In this document: piece after piece, positions 27,322-36,722 of the stretch | Position numbering within the stretch: position 1 is the stretch's first letter | Layout: every line of letters starts with the position of its first letter | The notes under the pieces: generated by a model | Told to the model about the DNA's origin: nothing | What the model saw: the letters and a program-made list of their open reading frames with translations, nothing else | Database searches by the model: none | Made by a program: the position numbers and the translations under genes | DNA from: Paraburkholderia aromaticivorans | GTDB lineage: Bacteria; Pseudomonadota; Gammaproteobacteria; Burkholderiales; Burkholderiaceae | Reading direction: 5' to 3' | DNA length: 64,000 bases | Assembly: GCF_012689525.1 (NCBI RefSeq) | Contig: NZ_CP051516.1 | Location: 3,286,001 to 3,350,000 of the forward strand

Positions 27322-27360
27322 CGGCGGGCACCGCTTCGATTCGGAGCGGGCCGCCCGCCG
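27322..27360 (+). terminator. Intercistronic hairpin after the binding-protein gene
   Basis: GGCGGGC (27323-27329) pairs with GCCCGCC (27353-27359), and inside it CCGCTTCG pairs with CGGAGCGG apart from one mismatch. No T-run follows. In many ABC operons such structures stabilise the binding-protein mRNA or attenuate read-through. Confidence 0.55.
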
Positions 27361-27442
27361 CCACCGCGCATTTCACCGGTTGTCGTTCTCGCCACGCATC
27401 CTCGCGTGCGAGCCGCACACGGCCGGGCTCCAAGGAGACATC

Positions 27443-28600
27443 ATGGGTGTAGCCGGCAAACACTTCCCACCGCACGTCAAGACGAATCCCGGCGAGGCAG
27501 CGCCCTCGCTGCCTGATTCGGATGAACGGTTGCGCAAGGAATCCAGGTTCGGCCATGTGCTGAACCGCCCCGAATTCGCCGCGATTTCCGGCGCGGTACT
27601 GGTGTTTCTCGTTTTCGCGCTGACGGCCGGCGGCTCCGGCATGTTCAACCTCGACGGCGTGATGAACTGGTCGCAGGTCTCGGCGTATCTTGGCATCCTG
27701 GCCGTGGGCGCGTGTCTGTTGATGATCGCAGGCGAGTTCGATCTGTCCATCGGCTCGATGATCGGTTTCGCCGGCATGATGGTCGCGATTCCCTCGGTGT
27801 ATTTTCACTGGCCCATTTCGCTCGCGATCCTCTTCGCGTTCGCCGGCTCCATGCTGCTCGGCGCGCTGAACGGCTATCTGGTGATGCGTACGCGGCTGCC
27901 CTCGTTCATCGTCACGCTCGCGTTTCTGTTCATCCTGCGCGGCCTGACTCTGGCGCTCTCGATCATGTTCGCGGACCGCACGATCGTGTCCGGTGTCGGC
28001 GACCTCGCGCAGCAGGACTGGTTCGCCGATACGCTGTTTCACGGCGTCGCGCTGAATGGTCTGTTCACGATGCTCGCGCGCCACGGCATCGGCACCATGC
28101 TCGATAACGGCCACGCGCTCGTGCCGGGCATTCCCAAGGTGATTCTGTGGTGGCTCGGACTCGCGGCGGTGTGCGCGTTCGTGCTGGCAAAAACGCGGGC
28201 GGGCAACTGGATTCTCGCCGTAGGCGGCGACGCCAACGCCGCCAAGAACGTCGGCGTACCGGTGCGTCGCGTGAAGATTTCGCTGTTCGTGCTGACCGCG
28301 TTCTGCTCGTGCCTGTTCGCGGTGCTGCAAGTGTGCGACATCGGCTCGGCCGCGGCCGATCGTGGTTTGCAGAAGGAATTCGAAGCGATCATCGCCGCGG
28401 TGATCGGCGGGACCTTGCTGACGGGTGGTTATGGTTCGGTGGTCGGCGCGTGTTTCGGTGCGTTGATCTTCGGCGTCGTGCAGATCGGCATCACCTACAC
28501 CAACGTCAGTTCCGACTGGTTCCGCGTGTTCCTCGGCGTGATGCTGTTGATCGCCGTGCTGTTCAATCACTATGTGCGCCGCCGCGTCGCGCAATCGTAA
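27443..28600 (+). CDS. Sugar (inositol) ABC transporter permease
   Basis: A 385-residue inner-membrane permease of the RbsC/FrcC family with about ten hydrophobic helices. It contains the characteristic [15 protein letters not shown] and [16 protein letters not shown] stretches. The start at 27443 follows AAGGAGACATC. A hydrophilic N-terminal extension of about 40 residues precedes the first helix. It lies between the binding protein and the ATPase gene, and its stop is 13 bp before the ATPase start. Confidence 0.9.
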   Translation: MGVAGKHFPPHVKTNPGEAAPSLPDSDERLRKESRFGHVLNRPEFAAISGAVLVFLVFALTAGGSGMFNLDGVMNWSQVSAYLGILAVGACLLMIAGEFDLSIGSMIGFAGMMVAIPSVYFHWPISLAILFAFAGSMLLGALNGYLVMRTRLPSFIVTLAFLFILRGLTLALSIMFADRTIVSGVGDLAQQDWFADTLFHGVALNGLFTMLARHGIGTMLDNGHALVPGIPKVILWWLGLAAVCAFVLAKTRAGNWILAVGGDANAAKNVGVPVRRVKISLFVLTAFCSCLFAVLQVCDIGSAAADRGLQKEFEAIIAAVIGGTLLTGGYGSVVGACFGALIFGVVQIGITYTNVSSDWFRVFLGVMLLIAVLFNHYVRRRVAQS

Positions 28601-28613
28601 CGAGGAGACAAAC

Positions 28614-29456
28614 ATGTCCGATACGAATACCGCAGCGAACGCCGTGCCTGAATCAAACGCGAACGCACCGCAGGAAGACGTGATCCTCGCGCTCGAGAAC
28701 GTCAACAAATACTTCGGCAAGGTGATCGCGCTCAGCGGCGTGACCTTGCGCCTGAAACGCGGCGAAGTGCATTGCCTGCTCGGCGACAACGGCGCGGGCA
28801 AGTCGACGCTGATCAAGACCCTCGCCGGCGTGCATCAGCCCTCTTCCGGCCAGTATCTGGTGGACGGAAAACCGGTGCTATTCGAGTCGCCGAAAGACGC
28901 ACTCGATCTCGGCATCGCCACCGTGTATCAGGATCTCGCGCTGGTGCCGCTGCTCTCCGTGGCGCGCAACTTTTTCATGGGACGCGAGCCGCAAAAGAAA
29001 TTGTTCGGCTTCCTGAGCGTGATGGACCTCGAGACCAGCGCCACTACTGCGCGCGACAAGCTCGCCGAAATGGGCATCAATGTGCGCGACGCGCATCAGC
29101 CGATCGGCACGATGTCCGGCGGCGAGAAACAGTGTCTGGCGATCGCGCGGGCGATTCACTTCGGCGCGCGTGTACTGATTCTCGACGAACCGACCGCCGC
29201 GCTCGGCGTGAAGCAAAGCTTCAACGTGCTGAAGCTGATTCACAAGGCGCGCGCCAAAGGCATTTCGGTGATCTTCATCACGCACAACGTGCACCACGCG
29301 TATCCGATCGGCGATTCGTTCACGGTGCTCAATCGCGGCAAATCGCTCGGCACGTTCACCAAGGAAACCATCAGCAAGGACGAAGTGCTCGACATGATGG
29401 CCGGCGGCGCCGAGATGCAGAAGATGATCGGCGAACTCGAAGGCGCGACGATCTGA
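28614..29456 (+). CDS. Sugar (inositol) ABC transporter ATP-binding protein, single-domain
   Basis: A 280-residue ATPase with Walker [10 protein letters not shown], signature MSGGEKQ and Walker [12 protein letters not shown]. It has one nucleotide-binding domain, as in the FrcA type, rather than the duplicated 500-residue RbsA type. Two copies would therefore be needed per transporter. The start follows a GAGGAG site. It is the third gene of the operon, 64 bp before iolC. Confidence 0.9.
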   Translation: MSDTNTAANAVPESNANAPQEDVILALENVNKYFGKVIALSGVTLRLKRGEVHCLLGDNGAGKSTLIKTLAGVHQPSSGQYLVDGKPVLFESPKDALDLGIATVYQDLALVPLLSVARNFFMGREPQKKLFGFLSVMDLETSATTARDKLAEMGINVRDAHQPIGTMSGGEKQCLAIARAIHFGARVLILDEPTAALGVKQSFNVLKLIHKARAKGISVIFITHNVHHAYPIGDSFTVLNRGKSLGTFTKETISKDEVLDMMAGGAEMQKMIGELEGATI

Positions 29457-29520
29457 TTCATTCGCGTGACGGTTCGGCGCAGTCGCGCCGGCCGCCGCGC
29501 CCAGCTATTCAGGAAACTTC

Positions 29521-31566
29521 ATGGATCATTCCAGCACATCCAGCGGCGTCACGTCCGCTTCGGCGCCGGCTACCGGCAGCCGCTTCGCGCCGGGCCGCAG
29601 CCGCGATATCGTCTGTCTCGGCCGCCTTGCCGTCGATCTGTATGCGCAGCAAGTCGGCGCGCGCCTCGAAGACGTGTCGAGCTTCGCGAAGTATCTCGGC
29701 GGATCGTCGGCGAATATCGCGTTCGGTTGCGCGCGGCTCGGCCTCGCGTCGTCGATGCTGGCGCGCGTCGGCAACGATCACATGGGCCGCTTTCTCACCG
29801 AGACGCTCGCCAAGGAGGGTTGCGACGTCAGCCACGTGCGCATCGATCAGGAGCGCCTGACCGCCCTCGTGCTGCTCGGCCTGAAAGACCGCGATACTTT
29901 CCCGCTGATCTTCTATCGCGAGAACTGCGCGGACATGGCGGTCGATGAAGCGGATTTCGACGAGCCCTTCATTGCGTCGTCGAAAGCGCTGTTGATCACC
30001 GGCACGCACTTTTCCACCGAACAGGTGAACCGCACGAGCCGCCGCGCGCTGGACTATGCGCGCCGCAACCAGGTGCGCACCGTGCTCGATATCGACTATC
30101 GTCCGGTGCTGTGGGGCCTCACCGGCAAGGCGGACGGTGAGACGCGCTTCGTCGCGAGCGAAGGCGTCACCGCGCATTTACAGCGCATTCTGCCGCTGTT
30201 CGATCTGGTGATCGGCACCGAAGAGGAATTCCGCATTGCCGGCGGCAAGACCGAACTGGTCGACGCGCTGGCGATGGTGCGTGCCGTCACGCCGGCCACC
30301 TTGGTGCTGAAACGCGGACCAATGGGCTGCCAGATCATCGACGGCGCGGTGCCCGCCTCGCTCGACGACCTGCCGATTCAAGGCGGCGTGGAAGTCGAAG
30401 TGCTGAACGTGCTTGGCGCGGGCGATGCGTTCGCTTCAGGCTTTCTCTCCGGATGGCTGCGCGATCAGCCGCTCGAAGCGTGCGCGCGCGCCGCGAACGC
30501 GAGCGGCGCGCTGGTCGTCTCTCGCCACGGCTGCGCGCCGGCCATGCCGACGCCCGCCGAACTCGACTACTTCCTGCGCGAAGCGAAAGCCGATCCGCAG
30601 CGCATGCGCCGCCCGGATCGCGACGCGACGCTCGCACGGCTGCATCGCGTCTCGCCGGCCCGCAAACAATGGGACGAAGTGCTCGGTTTCGCCTTCGACC
30701 ATCGCAACCAGTTCTTCGAACTCGCGCAGCAAACCGGCGCCGACGAAGCGCGCATTGCGCGTCTGAAGGGCCTGTTCGTCGAAGCCGTCGCGCAAACCGA
30801 AACCGCGCTGGGTTTGCAGAACCGCATCGGCGTGCTGATCGACGACCGTTATGGCCAGGACGCGCTGAACGCGGCCACCGGACGCGGCTGGTGGATCGGT
30901 CGGCCAGTGGAACTGCCGGGCTCCGTGCCGCTCGTGTTCGATCACGGCCGTTCGATCGGCACCACGCTGATTCCGTGGCCACAGGAGCATATCGTCAAGT
31001 GCCTCGTGCAGTTTCATCCCGACGAACCCATCGAGCAGCGTCTCGAACAGGAAACGCAACTCCGCGCGCTCTACGACGCGACGCAAGCGAGCGGCCATGA
31101 ATTGCTGCTCGAAGTGATTCCGCCGAAACACGCGCATTTTCCGCAAGCGCCGGACACCGTGTATCGCGCGTTGAAGCGCCTGTACAACATCGGCATCTAT
31201 CCCGAGTGGTGGAAGCTCGAACCGATGGACGCCGCGCAATGGCGTAACGTCGACGCGCTGATCGCCGAGCGCGATCCCTATTGCCGGGGCGTGGTACTGC
31301 TCGGTTTGTCGGCGGCCGTCGAGCAGTTGGACGAAGGCTTCCGCGCGGCCGCGCAATCGGCGACGTGCCGCGGCTTCACGGTCGGACGCACGATCTTTCA
31401 CGAGCCGAGTCATGCGTGGCTCGCCGGAGAAATCGGCGACGACGAATTGATCGCGCGCGTGCGCCGCACCTTCGAAACACTGATCGCTTCGTGGCGTGCA
31501 ACGCGTGGCGCAAGCGCCGCGCAGCCCAGCGCGCCGAACCCTGTCCATCAGGAGCAAGCCGCATGA
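29521..31566 (+). CDS. iolC: 5-dehydro-2-deoxygluconokinase fused to DUF2090 domain
   Basis: A 681-residue bifunctional-looking protein. The N-terminal part (about 20-345) is a PfkB-family kinase with the GGSSANIAFGCARLG binding region and the catalytic GAGDAFASGF loop; it would phosphorylate 5-dehydro-2-deoxygluconate. The C-terminal part (about 350-660) is DUF2090, an aldolase-like domain often found fused to IolC in proteobacteria, and it may supply the IolJ-type step. The stop overlaps the iolD start by ATGA. Confidence 0.93.
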   Translation: MDHSSTSSGVTSASAPATGSRFAPGRSRDIVCLGRLAVDLYAQQVGARLEDVSSFAKYLGGSSANIAFGCARLGLASSMLARVGNDHMGRFLTETLAKEGCDVSHVRIDQERLTALVLLGLKDRDTFPLIFYRENCADMAVDEADFDEPFIASSKALLITGTHFSTEQVNRTSRRALDYARRNQVRTVLDIDYRPVLWGLTGKADGETRFVASEGVTAHLQRILPLFDLVIGTEEEFRIAGGKTELVDALAMVRAVTPATLVLKRGPMGCQIIDGAVPASLDDLPIQGGVEVEVLNVLGAGDAFASGFLSGWLRDQPLEACARAANASGALVVSRHGCAPAMPTPAELDYFLREAKADPQRMRRPDRDATLARLHRVSPARKQWDEVLGFAFDHRNQFFELAQQTGADEARIARLKGLFVEAVAQTETALGLQNRIGVLIDDRYGQDALNAATGRGWWIGRPVELPGSVPLVFDHGRSIGTTLIPWPQEHIVKCLVQFHPDEPIEQRLEQETQLRALYDATQASGHELLLEVIPPKHAHFPQAPDTVYRALKRLYNIGIYPEWWKLEPMDAAQWRNVDALIAERDPYCRGVVLLGLSAAVEQLDEGFRAAAQSATCRGFTVGRTIFHEPSHAWLAGEIGDDELIARVRRTFETLIASWRATRGASAAQPSAPNPVHQEQAA

Positions 31567-33536
31567 ATCAGCGCGTATTGCATCACAACGCGGCGTCCGC
31601 CAACGACGCCAGCCACGCTCGCACGCGCTCGGGTGGCACGGTGCGCCTGACGACCGCGCAGGCACTGATCCGCTATCTCGCCGCGCAACGCGTCGCGACG
31701 GAAGACGGCGAGGGCACCGAGCCGCTGTTCGGCGGTGTGTTCGCCATCTTCGGCCACGGCAACGTGGCGGGGATCGGCGAGGCGCTCTATCAGCACCGCG
31801 ACGAACTGCCGACCCTGCGCGCGCACAACGAACAGGCGATGGCGCATAGCGCGATCGCCTATGCGAAGGCGCATTTCCGCCGCCGCATGATGGCCGTGAC
31901 GACGTCGATCGGACCGGGCGCCACCAACCTCGTGACCGCGGCGGCGCTCGCCCACGTGAACCGTTTGCCGGTGCTGCTGCTGCCCGGCGATATCTTCGTC
32001 TCGCGCGCGCCCGATCCGGTGTTGCAGCAAGTCGAAGACTTCCACGACGGCGGCGTCTCCGCCAACGACGCGTTCAAGCCGGTGTCGCGCTACTTCGACC
32101 GCATCGTGCATCCGGCGCAATTGCTGAATGCGCTGCCGCGCGCCGTGCGCGTGCTGACCGACGCCGCCTTGTGCGGTCCTGTCACGCTCGCGTTGCCGCA
32201 AGACGTGCAGGCGCAGGCATGGGATTTCCCCGTCGACTTCTTCAAACCGCGCGTCGTCACGTTTTATTCGCCCGCACCGCGTGTCGATGAGATCGAAGCC
32301 GCCATCGCGCGTTTGCGTCATGCGAAGCGGCCGTTGATCGTCGCGGGCGGTGGCGTGCTCTACGGCCGCGCAACCGACGCGCTGCACCGTTTCGCGACCA
32401 CGCACGGCATTCCGGTTGCGGAAACGCAGGCCGGCAAAGGCGCGCTGACCTGGAACGATCCGCTGAACGCGGGCGCGCTGGGCGTGACGGGCTCGCCCGC
32501 CGCGAACGCGCTCGCGCACGACGCCGATTGCGTGCTGGCCATCGGCACCCGCTTGCAGGACTTCACGACCGGCTCGAACACCTTGTTCACGCAAGCCGAC
32601 GTGATCGCCATCAACGCCAATGCGTTCGACGGTCTCAAGCATCGCGCGCAAGTGGTCGAAGCCGACGCGCGTCTTGCGCTCGAAGCGCTCGCCGAACCCC
32701 TGCAAGGCTGGCATGCGGACCGGACGTGGACCGCGCGCGCGCACAAACTCGCGGCAAGCTGGCGCGATACGGTGAGCACGCTCACGCATGCGCCGCAACG
32801 CGATACCGTGCTGCCTTACGAGGGCGATGTGATCGGTGCCGTGCAGCGTTCGAGCGCCAGCTCACCCTCGAACGACATCGTCGTCTGCGCGGCCGGCACC
32901 CTGCCCGCCGAATTGCACAAGCTGTGGCGCGCCGGCAAACCGGGCGCGTACCACGTCGAGTACGGCTATTCGTGCATGGGCTACGAGATCGCCGGCGGAC
33001 TCGGCGTGAAGCTCGCACGGCCCGCGCGTGAAGTGATCGTGATGGTCGGCGACGGCAGCTATCTGATGATGAACAGCGAGATCGCGACCTCGGTGATGAT
33101 CGGCGCAAAGCTGATCGTCGTGGTGCTCGACAATCGTGGCTATGGTTGCATCAACCGTTTGCAGCAGGCGTGCGGCGGCGCGCCGTTCAACAACCTGCTC
33201 GAGAACTGCATGCAAGGCCCGCTCGGCGCGCCGAAGATCGATTTCGCCGCGCATGCGCGTGCGCTCGGCGCGCAGGCCGAACATGCGGCGAACGTCGCTG
33301 AACTCGAAGCCGCGTTGCAACGCGCCCGCGCGGCGGATCGCACTTACGTCATCAGCATCGATACCGATGCCGCCCGCACCACTGACGATGGCGGCTGGTG
33401 GTGGGAAGTGGCGGTGCCCGAAGTCTCGACGCGCCCCGCCGTGCGCGACGCGCGTGCGAAATACGAAACGCAACTCGCGGCACGCGCCGAACCGGACGGC
33501 TCCGCGCAGAACACCGGCTCCGCCGACAACGAATGA
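31563..33536 (+). CDS. iolD: 3D-(3,5/4)-trihydroxycyclohexane-1,2-dione hydrolase
   Basis: A 657-residue thiamine-diphosphate enzyme that opens the cyclohexane ring in inositol catabolism. The N-terminal pyrimidine-binding domain contains AHNEQAMAHSAIAYAK with the conserved Glu, and the C-terminal TPP motif is GDGSYLMMNSEIATS followed by NRGYGCIN. The start at 31563 overlaps the iolC stop by four bases, while the open frame extends much further upstream inside iolC. iolE begins 11 bp after its end. Confidence 0.94.
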   Translation: MNQRVLHHNAASANDASHARTRSGGTVRLTTAQALIRYLAAQRVATEDGEGTEPLFGGVFAIFGHGNVAGIGEALYQHRDELPTLRAHNEQAMAHSAIAYAKAHFRRRMMAVTTSIGPGATNLVTAAALAHVNRLPVLLLPGDIFVSRAPDPVLQQVEDFHDGGVSANDAFKPVSRYFDRIVHPAQLLNALPRAVRVLTDAALCGPVTLALPQDVQAQAWDFPVDFFKPRVVTFYSPAPRVDEIEAAIARLRHAKRPLIVAGGGVLYGRATDALHRFATTHGIPVAETQAGKGALTWNDPLNAGALGVTGSPAANALAHDADCVLAIGTRLQDFTTGSNTLFTQADVIAINANAFDGLKHRAQVVEADARLALEALAEPLQGWHADRTWTARAHKLAASWRDTVSTLTHAPQRDTVLPYEGDVIGAVQRSSASSPSNDIVVCAAGTLPAELHKLWRAGKPGAYHVEYGYSCMGYEIAGGLGVKLARPAREVIVMVGDGSYLMMNSEIATSVMIGAKLIVVVLDNRGYGCINRLQQACGGAPFNNLLENCMQGPLGAPKIDFAAHARALGAQAEHAANVAELEAALQRARAADRTYVISIDTDAARTTDDGGWWWEVAVPEVSTRPAVRDARAKYETQLAARAEPDGSAQNTGSADNE

Positions 33537-33546
33537 GGACGCCCGC

Positions 33547-34464
33547 ATGACTGCTTTCGACGTACGTATCGGCATCAATCCGCTCTCGTGGATGAACGAC
33601 GATCTGCCTTCGCTCGGCGGCGAAACGCCGCTCGAAGTGGCGCTGACGGAAGGCCGCGAGATCGGCTATCAAGGCTTCGAACTCGGCAACAAGTTTCCGC
33701 GCGAGCCCCAGGCATTGAAGACGCTGCTCGCGCAATACGATCTCGCGCTGGTCTCCGGCTGGTATTCCGGACGCCTCGCGCGACGCAGCGTGGAAGAGGA
33801 AATCGCCTCCGTCGGCCCGCATCTCGAACTGCTCGCGCAAAACGGCGCGACGGCGATGGTGTACGGCGAGGTCGCCGATTCGATTCAGGGCGCGCAACAG
33901 CCGCTGTATCAACGCCCGCGTTTTTTCAGCGAGACGCAATGGGCCGAGTATGCGGCGCGTGTCGACGAATTCGCGCGTTATACGTTGAGCCGCGGCGTGC
34001 GGCTCGCCTATCATCATCATATGGGCGCTTATGTCGAAACGCCGGCCGATGTCGATCAACTGATGGCGCGCACCAGCGACGCCGTCGGCCTGCTGTTCGA
34101 CGCGGGGCACATCACGTTTGCCGGTGGCGATCCGCTCGCCGTGCTCGACAAACATATCGGGCGCGTTTGCCACGTGCATTGCAAGGACGTGCGCCCCGCC
34201 GTGATGAAGCTCGCGCGCAATCGCAACTGGAGTTTTCTGGACGCGGTCATCGCCGGCGCCTTCACGGTGCCAGGTGACGGCGCGGTGAATTTCCCCGCGA
34301 TCATCGAGCGCCTGAAGCGGCACGGTTATTGCGGCTGGCTGGTGGTGGAAGCCGAACAGGATCCGGTCGTGGCGCCATCGTTCGAATACGCGCAGAAAGG
34401 CTACAAGACGTTGCGCGCGCTGGTCGATGCGCCGCTCAACGGCACAGAGCAGGAGGCAGCATGA
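33547..34464 (+). CDS. iolE: myo-Inosose-2 dehydratase
   Basis: A 305-residue TIM-barrel enzyme of the xylose isomerase-like superfamily that dehydrates scyllo-inosose. Family landmarks include GINPLSWMNDDLP at the N-terminus, a YHHHMGAYVETP metal-ligand region, and HVHCKDVRP. The true start is 33547; the frame is open upstream only as a shadow of iolD. Its stop overlaps iolB by ATGA. Confidence 0.94.
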   Translation: MTAFDVRIGINPLSWMNDDLPSLGGETPLEVALTEGREIGYQGFELGNKFPREPQALKTLLAQYDLALVSGWYSGRLARRSVEEEIASVGPHLELLAQNGATAMVYGEVADSIQGAQQPLYQRPRFFSETQWAEYAARVDEFARYTLSRGVRLAYHHHMGAYVETPADVDQLMARTSDAVGLLFDAGHITFAGGDPLAVLDKHIGRVCHVHCKDVRPAVMKLARNRNWSFLDAVIAGAFTVPGDGAVNFPAIIERLKRHGYCGWLVVEAEQDPVVAPSFEYAQKGYKTLRALVDAPLNGTEQEAA

Positions 34465-35261
34465 GTTTATTAGTGAAGGCGCAGCGCGAAGGCCAGACGA
34501 TCGCGCGAGTGACACCGGAGTCGGCATGCTGGCGGTATGTCGGTTTTGCCGCTTATCGGTTGGGCGAGAACGAGGTCGTGCACGTATTCGAACCGTCGCG
34601 TGAAGTGTGCATCGTCGTGCTCACGGGCGCAGTGGATATCGAAACCGCGGACACCAAATGGAGTTCGCTGGGTTCGCGCGACAGCGTGTTCGAAGACGCC
34701 GCGCCGTATGCGGTATATCTGCCGCCAAACGTGCGGATCACCGTACGCGCTTGCCGCGATGCCGAGATCGGCGTGGCGAGCGCACCGGCCAAAGGGGAAT
34801 TGCCGGCGAGGTTGATCGAGCCTGCTTCGATGAAACGCTCGACACGCGGCAAAGGGCTGAATACGCGATACGTATGCGATATTCTTCCGCAGACCGAGCC
34901 TGCGGAGTCACTGTTGGTGGTGGAAGTCAGGACACCCGGCGGACACGCTTCGAGTTACCCGCCGCACAAGCACGACACCGACAATGTCCCCCACGAGAGT
35001 TCGCTCGAAGAGACTTACTATCACCGGCTCGATCCGCCGCAAGGGTTTGCGTTTCAACGCGTGTACACCGACATGCGCGACATCGACGAGTCGATGGCCG
35101 TCGAGAACCACGACGTCGTGATGGTGCCGCGTGGGTATCATCCGGTGATCGTGCCGTATGGGTACGACTCGTATTATCTGAACGTGATGGCGGGCGGACA
35201 GCGCGTCTGGCATTTCCGCAACGACCCGGCGCACGAATGGATCATCAATAAGGACGCTTGA
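34461..35261 (+). CDS. iolB: 5-deoxy-glucuronate isomerase
   Basis: A 266-residue cupin-type isomerase converting 5-deoxyglucuronate to 5-dehydro-2-deoxygluconate, the substrate of IolC. Characteristic stretches are SSYPPHKHDTDN (metal-binding His pair) and LEETYYHR, followed by PRGYHPV. It is the last iol gene of the operon, with an AGGAGG site upstream in the iolE tail. iolA, the methylmalonate-semialdehyde dehydrogenase, is not in this window. Confidence 0.94.
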   Translation: MSLLVKAQREGQTIARVTPESACWRYVGFAAYRLGENEVVHVFEPSREVCIVVLTGAVDIETADTKWSSLGSRDSVFEDAAPYAVYLPPNVRITVRACRDAEIGVASAPAKGELPARLIEPASMKRSTRGKGLNTRYVCDILPQTEPAESLLVVEVRTPGGHASSYPPHKHDTDNVPHESSLEETYYHRLDPPQGFAFQRVYTDMRDIDESMAVENHDVVMVPRGYHPVIVPYGYDSYYLNVMAGGQRVWHFRNDPAHEWIINKDA

Positions 35262-35268
35262 TGTTGCA

Positions 35269-35303
35269 GCCTGCGCGGCGCTTTGGAAAAGCACCGCGCG
35301 GGC
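35269..35303. terminator. Strong hairpin at the end of the iol operon
   Basis: GCC-T-GCGCGG-C-GCTTT pairs with AAAGC-A-CCGCGC-G-GGC around a three-base loop. It starts 7 bp after the iolB stop and ends at the stop codon of the convergent remnant. There is no long T-run. Confidence 0.55.
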
Positions 35304-36000
35304 TACTTTCTAACGGCCAGATCGACGTCCAGGCCACCGTCCTCGCCCATCTTTACCGTTCCCTTCGACACGTCCTTGCGATAGCCGTGCAGATCGAACT
35401 TCATCACGCCGGGGTTCGAACTGTCCTTGATGAACGTGCGCGTATTCGTCACCAGCGAGTTGAACATCTTCACGTCGCCGGACTCAATCCAGACGAAGCT
35501 CTTGCCCGCACCCGCAGGCGGCCTCGCGGCGGCGACGTTGCCGTCGTGCTTGAACTTCAACACGAGACCTTCGTCGGTGGCCGTCGCGCTCGCGAGACGC
35601 CCTTGCAAAACCGGCGGCGGAAACACCGTGTACTGATCGAACACCAGCTCATTGCCCTTGAGCGCGACGCCCTTGCGCGTGAACGGCGTGAGCGAAGCGA
35701 GCGGAATATCTAGCGCGCGTAACAGCCCAGCCTGCGGTACACCCAGCACCTTCACCGACGTCGATTCATTGACGAGATGCCGCTCACCTTTGGCGACGAT
35801 CGTGCCGCTCATCGTGGTCGGCAGCCAGACGCCGGGAAAGTGATTCCACAACTTGATGCCGCCGCGGCTTCGTCGAAGGTGAAATAGCCGGCCGCCATCT
35901 GCTCGCGATAGTGGTACAGGTCCAGCACGAACGGCGCTTTGCCGTCGATCGGCGTGAGCGCAGATCGGCGTATACCACGCGTGCCTCGACTTCAGATCTT
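35303..36000 (-). pseudogene. N-terminally truncated, frameshifted remnant of an unknown protein gene
   Basis: The minus strand carries one continuous protein-like message split over three frames. EVEARVVYADLR (about 35960-35998) continues one frame over as TPIDGKAPFVLDLYHYREQM and FTFDEAA. It shifts again within a GC-rich GCCGCGGCGGC run near 35865 to GGIKLWNHFPGVWLP and on to the stop at 35303. The last 182 codons are intact but lack a proper start. The 5' end is missing where the LIV operon begins, so a rearrangement probably removed it. I do not recognise the family. Confidence 0.65.
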
Positions 36001-36008
36001 GCGATCGA

Positions 36009-36722
36009 TCAACCGACGCCGAGCCATTCCCGCATCACGTCGGTCCGCTGCAGGAACGACGCGAGCGCGCCGTCGAACACGATTTCGCCGTGCCCCATCA
36101 CCGCGACGCGGCTGGCGATGTCCTGCGCGATCACCAGACGCTGCTCGATCAGCAGCATCGCCACGCCGCGATCGCGCAAGGTCCGCAAGCATTGGGCGAC
36201 CTGCTCCATCACGAGACTCGCGAGACCCTCGCCGGGTTCGTCGATGACGAGCAGATCGGGGTCGCCGAGCAGCGCGCGGGCCAGCGTCAGCATCTGCTGC
36301 TCGCCGCCCGAGAGCGCGCCCGCGCGCGTGCGCTTTCGCTCGCGCAGCACGGGGAACAGGGCGTAGGCGTCGTCGAAGGTGAACCGCGGCGCGCGGCCGC
36401 GATCCTGTGGCGCGACGCCGAGTTGCAGATTCTCGTGCACGCTCAGCGTCGGAAAAACGTCGCGATGTTCGGGCACATAGCCGAGTCCGAGACGCGCGAT
36501 CTCGAAGGTCCGCAGACCGCCGAGCGTGCGGCCCGCGAAACGCAGTTCGCCTTCGTTGCGCACGAGACCCATGATCGCGCGTGCAAGCGTCGAGCGGCCC
36601 GAGCCGTTGCGGCCGACCAGCGCCAGCACTTCGCCCGCTTCGATGCTGAGCGTGACGCCGTGCAGCGCCTGGCTCGCGCCGTACCACGCGTTCAGCGCGC
36701 GAATGTCGAGCAAGGCGCTCAT
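36009..36722 (-). CDS. livF: LIV-type ABC transporter ATP-binding protein LivF, altered Walker A
   Basis: A 237-residue ATPase of the branched-chain amino acid importer family. The signature LSGGEQQ and Walker B LLVIDEPGEG are normal. The Walker A motif reads GRNGSGRST, so the near-invariant lysine (residue 43) is arginine. The start overlaps the livG stop by 4 bp. The change may lower or abolish ATP hydrolysis at this site; in a heterodimeric transporter LivG could still carry activity. Confidence 0.9.
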   Translation of the reverse strand: MSALLDIRALNAWYGASQALHGVTLSIEAGEVLALVGRNGSGRSTLARAIMGLVRNEGELRFAGRTLGGLRTFEIARLGLGYVPEHRDVFPTLSVHENLQLGVAPQDRGRAPRFTFDDAYALFPVLRERKRTRAGALSGGEQQMLTLARALLGDPDLLVIDEPGEGLASLVMEQVAQCLRTLRDRGVAMLLIEQRLVIAQDIASRVAVMGHGEIVFDGALASFLQRTDVMREWLGVG

